Of a stretch of DNA of 64,000 nt, positions 1-7,786 are shown piece by piece. The notes under the pieces are model-generated. The model made no database searches, was not told the DNA's origin, and saw only the letters and a program-made list of their open reading frames with translations. The position numbers and the translations under genes were made by a program. Numbering within the stretch: position 1 is the first letter of the stretch; each line of letters opens with the position of its first letter. The stretch comes from Agromyces larvae. Its GTDB lineage: Bacteria; Actinomycetota; Actinomycetes; Actinomycetales; Microbacteriaceae. Location of the stretch: contig NZ_CP094528.1 of assembly GCF_022811705.1 (NCBI RefSeq), positions 2,356,001-2,420,000 of the forward strand, in the 5' to 3' direction.

Positions 1-83
1 CTGTCGAATATGACGGCGAGGCCGCCGACGATGAGCACGAGCGCGGTGACGATCGCGCGGCGTTCGGATGGGTCGGACTTCAT
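1..83 (-). CDS. MFS efflux transporter, N-terminal fragment (runs off window)
   Basis: Only the first 27 codons are in the window. They read as a short basic N-terminus (starting MKSDPSERR) followed by a hydrophobic helix ending in VIFDS. The D-S after the first helix recalls the 'LDSTIVN' signature of helix 1 in DHA2-type drug:proton antiporters, so an inner-membrane exporter is inferred. The ATG has a GGGAGC ribosome binding site 4 nt upstream. The gene is divergent from a TetR regulator across a perfect palindrome, the usual arrangement for a repressor-controlled exporter. The remainder of the gene would confirm or change this reading. Confidence 0.6.
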   Translation of the reverse strand, partial: MKSDPSERRAIVTALVLIVGGLAVIFD

Positions 84-102
84 GGGTGCTCCCGGGTCGA
101 AG

Positions 103-120
103 AGATACATATATGTATCT
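103..120. promoter_or_regulatory. Perfect 18-bp palindrome, probable TetR operator
   Basis: AGATACATATATGTATCT is a perfect inverted repeat of 9+9 bp in the 73-bp gap between the divergent MFS and TetR genes. It is strikingly A+T-rich for this genome. It lies just upstream of the -10 box of the TetR gene and within the promoter region of the exporter, so one bound repressor could shut both. A related half-site (AGATACG) occurs at 148-154. Confidence 0.75.
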
Positions 121-144
121 AATTCGGATCGTACGCCCGCGCGA

Positions 145-150
145 TAAGAT
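145..150 (+). promoter_or_regulatory. -10 box of a leaderless TetR transcript
   Basis: TAAGAT fits the TANNNT -10 pattern and ends 6 nt before the ATG at 157. No Shine-Dalgarno sequence precedes that ATG. The transcript would therefore begin at or next to the start codon. Confidence 0.55.
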
Positions 151-156
151 ACGCAA

Positions 157-777
157 ATGGATCTCAATCCGGATGCCGCTCCCGCCGCCGCACCGGCGAC
201 CCGGCGCCGCGGCGCCGCGCTCGAACAGGCACTGCTCGACGCCGCGTGGGATCAGCTCGTCGAAGGCGGCTACGGCGCGTTCACGTTCGAGGCCGTCGCC
301 GAGCGCGCGGGCACGAGCCGCCCCGTCGTCTACCGGCGCTGGCCCGAGAAGACCGCCCTCATCCGGGACGCGATCACCCACGGCGTCGGCGCCCGCCCCC
401 TGGCCCTGCCCGACACCGGGTCGCTCCGCGACGACATGCTGGGCCTGCTGCGTTCGGCCAACGCCGAACGCTCGCAGCTCATGCCGCTGTTCAGCGTGCT
501 CGTCGGCGCCTACTACGCCGACTCGGGCACGACCCTGGCCGACCTGCGCGACCGGATCCTGCGCGACCGCGGCCCCGGCGGCGCCCGGCGTCTGCTCGAG
601 CGCGCCGCCGCCCGCGGCGAGGTCGACCTCGCGCACGTGCCCGCGCGGGTCGCCGAACTGCCGTTCGACCTGTTCCGCCACCAGCTCATGATGACGATGC
701 GCCCCCTCGACGACGCCGACCTCGAGGGCATCGTCGACGAGGTGTTCATGCCGCTGGTGCAGCACTACGCGCGCTGA
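157..777 (+). CDS. TetR/AcrR-family transcriptional regulator
   Basis: A 206-aa protein with the TetR N-terminal helix-turn-helix at about residues 22-68 (AFTFEAVAERAGTSRPVVYRRW, read as motif AERAG-TSRPVVYRRWPEK) and an all-helical ligand-binding C-terminal half. It probably binds the palindrome at 103-120 and represses the divergent MFS exporter and itself. The ATG at 157 has no ribosome binding site but sits 6 nt behind a -10 box, so translation is likely leaderless. The gene ends 57 bp before the convergent end of metH. The ligand cannot be read from the sequence. Confidence 0.85.
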   Translation: MDLNPDAAPAAAPATRRRGAALEQALLDAAWDQLVEGGYGAFTFEAVAERAGTSRPVVYRRWPEKTALIRDAITHGVGARPLALPDTGSLRDDMLGLLRSANAERSQLMPLFSVLVGAYYADSGTTLADLRDRILRDRGPGGARRLLERAAARGEVDLAHVPARVAELPFDLFRHQLMMTMRPLDDADLEGIVDEVFMPLVQHYAR

Positions 778-834
778 GCGCCCGCTCGCCGACCGCCCCT
801 TCCTGCCGTTCGCCGAGTGTCTGCCCCGCCGCGC

Positions 835-3800
835 TCAGACCGAGAAGTACTTCGCCTCGGGGTGGTGGAACACGAACGCGTCGGTCGACTGCTCGGGATG
901 CAGCTGCAGTTCGTCGCTGAGCTCGACGCCCATGCGCTCGGGACGCAGCAGCTCGACGACCTTGCGGCGGTCCTCCATGTCGGGGCACGCGGGATAGCCG
1001 AGCGAGAACCTCGCGCCGCGATACTCGAGCTTGAACAGGCCCGCGGTGTCGGAAGGGTCTTCGTCGGCGAAGCCCAGCTCGGAGCGGATGCGGGCGTGCC
1101 AGAACTCGGCGAGCGCCTCGGTGAGCTGCATCACCAGGCCGTTCAGCTCGTAGTAGTCGCGGTAGCGGTTCTCGGCGAACATCTTCGCGGTGAACCCGTC
1201 GATCTTCGCGCCCGCGGTGACGAGCTGCACGGGCAGCACGTCGACCTGCCCCGACTCGCGCGAGCGCACGAAATCGGCCAGGCACAGGTGCCGGTCGCGG
1301 CGCTGCCGCGGGAAGTGGAAGCGCAGGCGGTCGGTGCCGAGGCTCGCTGAGCCTGCGCTCGCTGAGCCTGTCGAAGCGGAGGCGCCCTTCGACAAGCTCA
1401 GGGAGCCGGCGCCCGCTGAGCTTGTCGAAGCGGATCCGAGGCTCGCTGAGCCCGTCGAAGCGGAGGCGCCCTTCGACAAGCTCAGGGAGCCTGCGCCCGC
1501 TGAGCCCGTCGAAGCGGAGCCGGCGCCCGCGGAGCCGCCGTCGGGCGCGAGCAGGCCAGGCACGCCGAGCACGCCGTCGGGGTCGTCGCCGTGGTGCAGC
1601 ACCACGACGTCGTCGCCCTCGGACACCACCGGGAAGTACCCGTAGGCGACGGAAGGATCCAGCATGCCCTCGGCGAGGATGCGGTCCAGCCAGTACCGCA
1701 ACCGCGGCCGGCCCTCGCGTTCGACGAGCTCGTCGTAGGACGCCCCCTCCGCGCCGCGCCCCGGCTTCAACCCCCACTGCCCCATGAACGTCGCGCGCTC
1801 GTCGAGGAACGCGGCGAAGTCGGCGAGCGCGATGCCCCGCACGATCCGCGTCCCCCAGAACGGCGGAGCCGGAACGGGATTGTCGGCCGCGACATCCGAT
1901 CTGCCCGGCATGGCCTCGGGCTCGGTCAGGGTGAGCTTCGAGCCCGACGCATGGATGCGCTTCTTCAGCGGCGGCAGCCCGACCTCGTCGGGCGCCGCAC
2001 CGCGTGCGATCTTGACGAGCGGCTCCATGAGCGCGAGCCCCTCGAACGCGTCGCGGGCGTAGCGCACCTCGCCGTCGAAGAGCGAGGCGAGGTCGTCCTC
2101 GACGTAGGTGCGGGTCAGCGCCGCACCGCCGAGGATGATCGGCCAGCGCTCGGCGAGCCCGCGCGCGTTCAGCTCCTCGAGGTTCTCTTTCATCACGACG
2201 GTCGACTTCACCAGCAGGCCGCTCATGCCGATCACGTCGGCGCCGTGCTCTTCTGCCGCGGCGATGATGTCGGAGATGGGCTGCTTGATGCCGAGGTTGA
2301 CGACCTTGTAGCCGTTGTTCGTCAGGATGATGTCGACGAGGTTCTTGCCGATATCGTGCACGTCGCCGCGGACGGTGGCGATCACCATGGTGCCCTTACC
2401 GGATGCCTCCTGCTTCTCCATGTGCGGCTCCAGCAGGGCGACCGCCTGCTTCATCGTCTCGGCCGACTGCAGCACGAACGGCAGCTGCATCTCGCCCGAC
2501 CCGAACCGCTCGCCCACCACCTTCATGCCCTCGAGCAGGTGCACGTTGATGATGTCGAGCGCGCTGAGCCCGCCCGCCCGCGCGAGGTCGAGATCGGCTT
2601 CGAGCCCCTTCTGCTCGCCGTCGATGATGCGGCGCTCCAGCCGCTCGCCGACGGGCAGCGCGGCGAGCTCGGCCGCGCGCTGGTCGCGCAGCGCCGCCGT
2701 GTCGACGCCGGCGAACAGGTCGAGCATGCGCGCCAGCGGGTCGTACTCGAGGTTGCCGTCGGCGTCGTAGCGGCGGCGGTCCCACACCAGGTCGAGCGCG
2801 GCTTCGCGCTGCTCGGGGTCGACCGACGCGAGCGGCACGATCTTCGCCGCGTCGACGATCGCCGAGTCGAGGCCCGCCTCGACCGCCTCGTGCAGGAACA
2901 CCGAGTTCAGCACGCTGCGCGCCGCCGGGTTGAGCCCGAACGACACGTTCGAGACGCCGAGCGTGGTGTGGATTCCCGGGTACTTCGCGGTGATCGCGCG
3001 GATCGCCTCGATCGTCTCGATCGCGTCGCGGCGCGTCTCCTCCTGGCCCGTCGCGATCGGGAAGGTGAGGCAGTCGACGATGATGTCGCTCACCCGCAGC
3101 CCCCACTCGCCCACGAGCGAGTCGATGAGCCGCGACGCGATCGCGACCTTCCCCTCGGTCGTGCGGGCCTGCCCCTGCTCGTCGATCGTGAGGGCGATGA
3201 CCGCGGTGCCGTGCTCTTTCACGAGCGGCATGATGCGACCGAATCGGCTCGTCGGAGCATCCCCGTCTTCGTAGTTCACCGAGTTCACGACCGGCCGCCC
3301 GCCGATCAGCTCGAGGCCCGCCTGGATGACCGCGGGCTCGGTCGAGTCGACGACGAGCGGCAGCGTCGACGCGCTCGCGAACCGCGACACCACCTCTCGG
3401 ATGTCGGCGACGCCGTCGCGGCCCACGTAGTCGATGCACACGTCGAGCAGGTGCGCGCCGACCCGGATCTGGTTGCGGGCGATCTCGACGCATTCGTCCC
3501 AGTTCTCGGCGAGCATCGCCTCCCGGAACGCCTTCGAGCCGTTGGCGTTCGTGCGCTCGCCGATCGCGAGGTACGAGGCGTCCTGGTCGAACGGCACGTG
3601 CTGATAGAGGGATGCCACGCCGGGCTCGGGGGTCGGATGCCGCGTGGCCGGCCCCGTGGCATCCATTCGCTTCGACGGGCTCAGCGAGCTCGACGGGCTC
3701 AGCGAGCTCGACGGGCTCAGCGAGCTCGACGGGCTCAGCGAGCTCGACGGGCTCAGCGAGCTCGACCGCAACCGCTCCACCACGGCGGCGAGGTGCTCGG

Positions 3801-4746
3801 GCGTGGTGCCGCAGCATCCGCCCACCAGACCCAACCCGAACTCGCGCACGAACTGCTCGTGCGCGGTGGCGAGCTCGGCGGGCGTGAGGGGGTAGTGCGC
3901 ACCGTCGGCGCCGAGCACGGGCAGCCCCGCGTTGGGCATGCACGCGACGGGCACCGGCGAGTGCTTCGACAGGTGCCGCAGGTGCTCGCTCATCTCGGTC
4001 GGCCCGGTCGCGCAGTTGAGGCCGATCGCGTCGACGCCGAGCGGTTCGAGCGCGGTGAGCGCGGCGCCGATCTCGCTGCCCATGAGCATGGTGCCGGTGG
4101 TCTCGACCGTCACCTCGACGAAGATGGGCAACCGGATGCCTCGGCTCACGATCGCCTGCTTGCAGCCGTTGACCGCGGCCTTGGTCTGCAGCAGGTCTTG
4201 GGATGTCTCGATGAGGAACGCGTCGGCGCCGCCGTCGATGAGGCCCTCGGCCTGCTCGGCGAAGGTCTGCTTCAGATGCGCGTAGGTCGTGTGACCGAGG
4301 CTCGGCAGCTTGGTGCCCGGGCCCATCGAGCCGAGCACCCAGCGGATGCGGCCGTCGGCGTGCTCGAGCGCCTCGACGCGCTCGCGGGCGATGCGCGCGC
4401 CCGCCTCGGCGAGCTCGTGGATGCGGTCGTCGATGCCGTAGTCGGAGAGATTCGACCAGTTCGCGCCGAACGTGTTCGTCTCGACGGCGTCGACCCCGAC
4501 CGCGAGGTACGCGTCGTGAATGCTGCCGACCACGTCGGGCCGCGTGACGTTCAGCACCTCGTTGCAGCCCTCGTGGCCCTCGAAGTCGGCTTCGATGGAG
4601 AGGTCGTGCTGCTGCAGCATCGTGCCCATCGCACCGTCGGCGATGACCACCCGGCTGTGCAGCGCGTCGAGCAGCGCCTGCGCCCGCTCGGGGCGGGGCA
4701 CGCCGTCGATGTCGAGGGCGAAGCGGGCGGCGGTGGCGGATGTCAC
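835..4746 (-). CDS. metH: Cobalamin-dependent methionine synthase with two in-frame repeat insertions
   Basis: This 1303-aa enzyme transfers a methyl group from 5-methyltetrahydrofolate to homocysteine through cobalamin. The order is canonical: homocysteine-binding domain (about 1-325, with the zinc-binding GGCCGTTPEH), pterin-binding domain (about 370-640), cobalamin domain (about 690-900, with DVHDIGKNL, lower ligand His near residue 796), and SAM-dependent reactivation domain (about 950-1303). Two low-complexity insertions are unusual: a Ser/Leu/Pro hexapeptide repeat at about 328-358 between the first two domains, and a Gly/Ala/Ser-rich stretch at about 1069-1136 inside the reactivation domain. 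Both are encoded by palindromic DNA repeats (see repeat entries) and keep the frame open. The start is GTG at 4746, apparently leaderless. The 9-bp gap to the upstream surface-protein gene is probably incidental. Confidence 0.95.
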   Translation of the reverse strand: MTSATAARFALDIDGVPRPERAQALLDALHSRVVIADGAMGTMLQQHDLSIEADFEGHEGCNEVLNVTRPDVVGSIHDAYLAVGVDAVETNTFGANWSNLSDYGIDDRIHELAEAGARIARERVEALEHADGRIRWVLGSMGPGTKLPSLGHTTYAHLKQTFAEQAEGLIDGGADAFLIETSQDLLQTKAAVNGCKQAIVSRGIRLPIFVEVTVETTGTMLMGSEIGAALTALEPLGVDAIGLNCATGPTEMSEHLRHLSKHSPVPVACMPNAGLPVLGADGAHYPLTPAELATAHEQFVREFGLGLVGGCCGTTPEHLAAVVERLRSSSLSPSSSLSPSSSLSPSSSLSPSSSLSPSKRMDATGPATRHPTPEPGVASLYQHVPFDQDASYLAIGERTNANGSKAFREAMLAENWDECVEIARNQIRVGAHLLDVCIDYVGRDGVADIREVVSRFASASTLPLVVDSTEPAVIQAGLELIGGRPVVNSVNYEDGDAPTSRFGRIMPLVKEHGTAVIALTIDEQGQARTTEGKVAIASRLIDSLVGEWGLRVSDIIVDCLTFPIATGQEETRRDAIETIEAIRAITAKYPGIHTTLGVSNVSFGLNPAARSVLNSVFLHEAVEAGLDSAIVDAAKIVPLASVDPEQREAALDLVWDRRRYDADGNLEYDPLARMLDLFAGVDTAALRDQRAAELAALPVGERLERRIIDGEQKGLEADLDLARAGGLSALDIINVHLLEGMKVVGERFGSGEMQLPFVLQSAETMKQAVALLEPHMEKQEASGKGTMVIATVRGDVHDIGKNLVDIILTNNGYKVVNLGIKQPISDIIAAAEEHGADVIGMSGLLVKSTVVMKENLEELNARGLAERWPIILGGAALTRTYVEDDLASLFDGEVRYARDAFEGLALMEPLVKIARGAAPDEVGLPPLKKRIHASGSKLTLTEPEAMPGRSDVAADNPVPAPPFWGTRIVRGIALADFAAFLDERATFMGQWGLKPGRGAEGASYDELVEREGRPRLRYWLDRILAEGMLDPSVAYGYFPVVSEGDDVVVLHHGDDPDGVLGVPGLLAPDGGSAGAGSASTGSAGAGSLSLSKGASASTGSASLGSASTSSAGAGSLSLSKGASASTGSASAGSASLGTDRLRFHFPRQRRDRHLCLADFVRSRESGQVDVLPVQLVTAGAKIDGFTAKMFAENRYRDYYELNGLVMQLTEALAEFWHARIRSELGFADEDPSDTAGLFKLEYRGARFSLGYPACPDMEDRRKVVELLRPERMGVELSDELQLHPEQSTDAFVFHHPEAKYFSV
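1361..1514. repeat. Six alternating copies of a TTCGAC-NN-GCTCAG palindromic repeat inside metH
   Basis: Cores of the type GCTGAGCNNGTCGAAG, or the reverse complement CTTCGACAAGCTCAG, occur at 1361-1376, 1385-1403, 1415-1430, 1445-1460, 1469-1487 and 1499-1514 in alternating orientation. Neighbouring copies can pair into hairpins. They encode Ser/Ala/Gly/Leu/Lys-rich linker sequence in the reactivation domain of MetH and keep the reading frame. Short palindromes of this type are recurrent interspersed repeats in high-GC genomes (general recollection, not checked here). Confidence 0.85.
3673..3762. repeat. Five perfect 18-bp tandem repeats inside metH
   Basis: The unit CGACGGGCTCAGCGAGCT is repeated five times without interruption and preserves the frame, giving a Ser-Ser-Ser-Leu-Ser-Pro hexapeptide repeat between the homocysteine and pterin domains. 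The unit contains the same TTCGAC(A/G)(A/G)GCTCAG core as the repeats at 1361-1514, so both insertions in this gene come from one repeat family. No other copy was seen in the window. Confidence 0.9.
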
Positions 4747-4752
4747 GCGGGG

Positions 4753-4758
4753 AGTCTA
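4753..4758 (-). promoter_or_regulatory. -10 box of leaderless metH, overlapping the upstream stop codon
   Basis: Read on the minus strand, TAGACT fits TANNNT and ends 6 nt before the GTG start of metH. Its first three bases are also the TAG stop codon of the surface-protein gene. No Shine-Dalgarno sequence is present, so a leaderless metH transcript starting inside this junction is inferred. Confidence 0.5.
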
Positions 4759-6363
4759 GCGGCGACCGCCGACCGCGGTGCCGGGCCGGCCCGCTCGTGC
4801 CGCGCTGCGCCGCGCGCCCACGGTCGCGAGCGCGGCTCCGCCGACCAGCAGCAGGGCGATCAGGGCGAGGGATGCTCCGGGCGCGACGCCGGTGGCCGGC
4901 AGCCCGCCCGGCCCGATCGGGGCCGGCGGCTCGGGTGGAACCGGCGGCGGCGGTGTCGGCGTCGACGTGTTCACGATCGTGCAGACCGCGTCGTCGCCCG
5001 CCTCGAGCGTGACCGACGTCGACGTGAAGGCGGTGGCCCCGACGCACACCCAGCCCGACGGTGCGTATCCGGCCGGGCCGGCTTCGGAGAGCAGGTACGT
5101 GCCCGGGTCGACGATCGCGCCGGTCACGGCGTCGTCACCGGTCGCACCCGTGATCGTGATCGTGTCGCCCTCGGCGGTGAGCTGCCAGTCGCCCTGGCTC
5201 GCCGTGCCGCCGACGACCTCCTTCACGAGGGTGAGCTCGGCCTGCTCGGCGAAGGTCGTGCAGCTCAGTTCGGCGGCGAACGGGAAATCGTGGATCTCAC
5301 GCGGCGCGCCGGGCGACGGGTCCGCGCCGTGCGTGAACGCCGCCGCGATGACGTTGCCCTCGATGTTCTGGGTGACCTCCCAGTGCAGGTCCGCGCGCGG
5401 CGCGTAGATCGTACCCTCGAGCGAATCGCCGCCGGTCACGGTGATCGCCGTGGCATCCGCGAAATTCCACAGGATGTAGGGCGCCGCCGCCGAACCCGAT
5501 CCGGGCATGTTCGGCGTCGTGACCGAGACCTCCGTGCCCGTGACGTTCACCAGCAGCGGCGTCGTGGCCGTCGGCACGTCGTCGAAGACCATCTCGCTGA
5601 GCGCATCCCAGTCCTCGCCGCTGATGGTGAGCACGTTCGTCTGCCCCTCCACGAGTCGCACGTGCCCGCGCGCGCCCGCCGGAATCGGCGACGGCAGCGG
5701 GGCGCCCTGGTCGTCGAGCAGCTGGATGGTGGCCGGGCAGGCCGCGAGATCGGTGGACAGCGTGCGGTACAGCTCGAAGGCGGCGGGGATGTCGATGAGC
5801 CCGGGCGGCACGGGCGTCGCGATCGACTCGGCGGACTGCGAGACCACGCCCTCCATGCGCGGCAGCGAATCGGCGGGCATGCCGGCCGGCGTCACCTGCC
5901 ACCCCGGGGGAACCTGGTGGGCGCTGTAGGTCGAGGCGTCGCCGATCTTCGCGTAGCCGCCGTTCAGCACCCGCAGGATGTTGCCGCCCGCCTGGCTGAA
6001 GTCCATGCCGCCGGCCACGTAGGCGTAGACGTACGCCCCGTCGGGGTCGCCCGGCGCGACGAAGGTGGGGCCCGGCACAGTGCCCGCGGCGATGTCGTAG
6101 CCGGTGCCGAACCCGAGGTCGCCGCCGACCGCGATGGTGCCCTCGGCCTCGTCGGCGCCGAGGAAGGCGTCGCCCTCGATGAACGCGAGGAAGCCGCTGT
6201 TCGCGGGATGCCCGTCGAGGTCGACCCGCACCGGATTCACGGGCGCGACATCGGCGGCGGCGGGCGGTGCGCCCGCCGTCGCGCCGGTCGCGATCAGTCC
6301 CGCCGCGAGCGCGGCGACTGCGCCGAGCCCGATCCGTCGTGTCCGTCCTGGCCGTTCCCCCAT
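4756..6363 (-). CDS. LPATG-anchored surface protein, choice-of-anchor A plus DUF5979-like domain
   Basis: A 535-aa secreted protein. It has a signal peptide (about 1-37, twin Arg then an Ala/Gly-rich core) and a large beta-rich domain (about 45-370) resembling the choice-of-anchor A/collagen-binding-like family, with motifs such as GGDLGFGTGYDIA and a terminal GTIYAPRADL stretch. A DUF5979-like domain (about 375-475, ELTLVKEVVGG) and a Pro-rich stalk follow. It ends in a sortase signal: LPATG, a hydrophobic helix and an Arg-rich tail. It is expected to be covalently fixed to peptidoglycan. The ATG at 6363 is chosen because it gives a clean signal peptide and follows AAGGTGAGGAG; an upstream in-frame extension runs into a tandem repeat and is unlikely. 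Confidence 0.8.
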   Translation of the reverse strand: MGERPGRTRRIGLGAVAALAAGLIATGATAGAPPAAADVAPVNPVRVDLDGHPANSGFLAFIEGDAFLGADEAEGTIAVGGDLGFGTGYDIAAGTVPGPTFVAPGDPDGAYVYAYVAGGMDFSQAGGNILRVLNGGYAKIGDASTYSAHQVPPGWQVTPAGMPADSLPRMEGVVSQSAESIATPVPPGLIDIPAAFELYRTLSTDLAACPATIQLLDDQGAPLPSPIPAGARGHVRLVEGQTNVLTISGEDWDALSEMVFDDVPTATTPLLVNVTGTEVSVTTPNMPGSGSAAAPYILWNFADATAITVTGGDSLEGTIYAPRADLHWEVTQNIEGNVIAAAFTHGADPSPGAPREIHDFPFAAELSCTTFAEQAELTLVKEVVGGTASQGDWQLTAEGDTITITGATGDDAVTGAIVDPGTYLLSEAGPAGYAPSGWVCVGATAFTSTSVTLEAGDDAVCTIVNTSTPTPPPPVPPEPPAPIGPGGLPATGVAPGASLALIALLLVGGAALATVGARRSAARAGRPGTAVGGRR

Positions 6364-6424
6364 CTCCTCACCTTGCGCGACGAGCGCCGCGAGGTCAACC
6401 GCTCGCGGACATCGGGTCCCCGAA

Positions 6425-6482
6425 GCATCCGCGCGGGGCATCCGCCCGGGGCATCCGCCCGAAGCATCCGCCCGGGGCATCC
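6425..6482. repeat. Tandem 13-bp GCATCCGCCCGGG repeats
   Basis: Four near-identical 13-bp units plus a partial fifth lie between the end of the unknown protein gene (stop at 6484) and the start of the LPATG gene, upstream of both its ribosome binding site and its start. Each unit begins with GCATCC, the hexamer that is over-used through the window. One unit carries GAA in place of GGG at its end. Confidence 0.85.
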
Positions 6483-6483
6483 C

Positions 6484-7539
6484 TCAGGCCGGCACGACCG
6501 ACCCCGGCCAGCAGCGGTACTCGACCGCGTTGTCGAACGCGGCGACCGACTCGTTCTGCGATCCGGGGCGGTGCCGCCACCACAGGTCGGCGCCGCCCTC
6601 CAGCTGGAAGTCGAACCGCAGCAGCGTCGTGAGGATCATCGACACCCCGCGTCGGCGCAGGTCCGCGAAATCGGCGTCGAACCGCAGGATCGGACCCCAG
6701 CCGAGGAACTCGTTCACGTTCGCCTGCCCCACCGGGTTCGCGTTCTCGAGGAAGATCAGCGAGTCGTGCAGGGCGGAGGCCGCGAGCGACTCGCCCGAGC
6801 TCAGCGTCAGGTTCGCCTCGAACCGGCGCCAGAGCTTCGACCACTTGTCGTCGGCGTGCCAGATGGGGTGGTACTGGTCGGTCCAGCCCGACAGCCAGCC
6901 GCCGGTGCGCAGCTCGGGCCGCACCTCGAAGGTGCGCTTGGGCATGCGCGGGTACCGGTCGGGGCTGAGGATGAACGTCATCGCGATGCCGACCGACCCG
7001 GTCAACAGGTCGTCGCCGGCGTAGCGGATGTGCCCCCAGATGCGGGAGCGGTCGCCGCTGTCGATGTCGACGAACAGGCTGTTCGCGGGCGCGGTCATGC
7101 CCCAGTTCGTCTCGGCCCACCAGAGCTCGCCCGCTCCCGCCGGCTGCGCCAGCGCGCCGACGTGCACGCCGCCGATCAGGTCGAGGTCGTCGAAGGTCAC
7201 GAGGTGCGGCGGGGGCGGGAACGCGACGAGGTCGTCCAGGTCGAACCCGGGGAACCGCTCGACCACGCCGCCGAGGCCCTTCAGCTCGTCGAACGCCGTG
7301 TCGAACGCCTCGGAGTGCTCGCGGGCGCGATCGGCCAGGCCGGGGATGAGTTCGGTGAACGCGTCGCGCGTCAGGCGGTTGAGCTCGCGCCTCGAACGCT
7401 CGACGCGCAGGTCGGCCTCGCTCGGCGCGGGCGCGGCGAGCGCGCGGGCTCCGATCCGCTCGGCGACGCCGCGCTCGGCCTGGGTGAGCACCACTCGCTC
7501 GTTGCGGGATGCCCCGCCGGTGCCGTCTTCGATGTGCAT
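6484..7539 (-). CDS. Conserved-looking protein of unknown function, Trp-rich
   Basis: A 351-aa soluble-looking protein with no signal peptide or membrane segment. I do not recognise the family. Visible traits are a charged helical N-terminal third (about 1-110), then a beta-rich region with many Trp residues (GELWWAETNWG, IWGHIRYAGDD, WLSGWTDQYHPIWH, DLWWRHR), suggestive of a jelly-roll or carbohydrate-binding fold, but that is inference only. The ATG at 7539 has a GGAGAGGGG site 6 nt upstream. A longer in-frame extension upstream lacks such a site and overlaps the ABC transporter promoter. It is divergent from the ABC pair. Confidence 0.7.
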   Translation of the reverse strand: MHIEDGTGGASRNERVVLTQAERGVAERIGARALAAPAPSEADLRVERSRRELNRLTRDAFTELIPGLADRAREHSEAFDTAFDELKGLGGVVERFPGFDLDDLVAFPPPPHLVTFDDLDLIGGVHVGALAQPAGAGELWWAETNWGMTAPANSLFVDIDSGDRSRIWGHIRYAGDDLLTGSVGIAMTFILSPDRYPRMPKRTFEVRPELRTGGWLSGWTDQYHPIWHADDKWSKLWRRFEANLTLSSGESLAASALHDSLIFLENANPVGQANVNEFLGWGPILRFDADFADLRRRGVSMILTTLLRFDFQLEGGADLWWRHRPGSQNESVAAFDNAVEYRCWPGSVVPA

Positions 7540-7786
7540 GGGCTGCCCCTCTCCCGTGTCGGGCCTGTCGGGGCCGGGTCGTGCGGCCCGGTCGGCACCA
7601 TGCTCCGCCGCGTGCCGGTCGGCGGCCACGGTGCCAGCCCTGATTCGGGACGGACGGCACGGATGCCCCGGGGAGCTGTTCGCGGTCCGCGTAGTCGGAA
7701 TCGCGGCACCCGTCGGTCTGCTGTCGGAGGGTGCGATCAGAATGGACGAGTGCCCGCTGACGGGCACCCGTCTCGGAGATCTCCTC

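Noticed and set aside
3673..3762. Regular repeats that could suggest a CRISPR array
   Set aside because: The units are contiguous 18-mers without spacers and lie in frame within metH.
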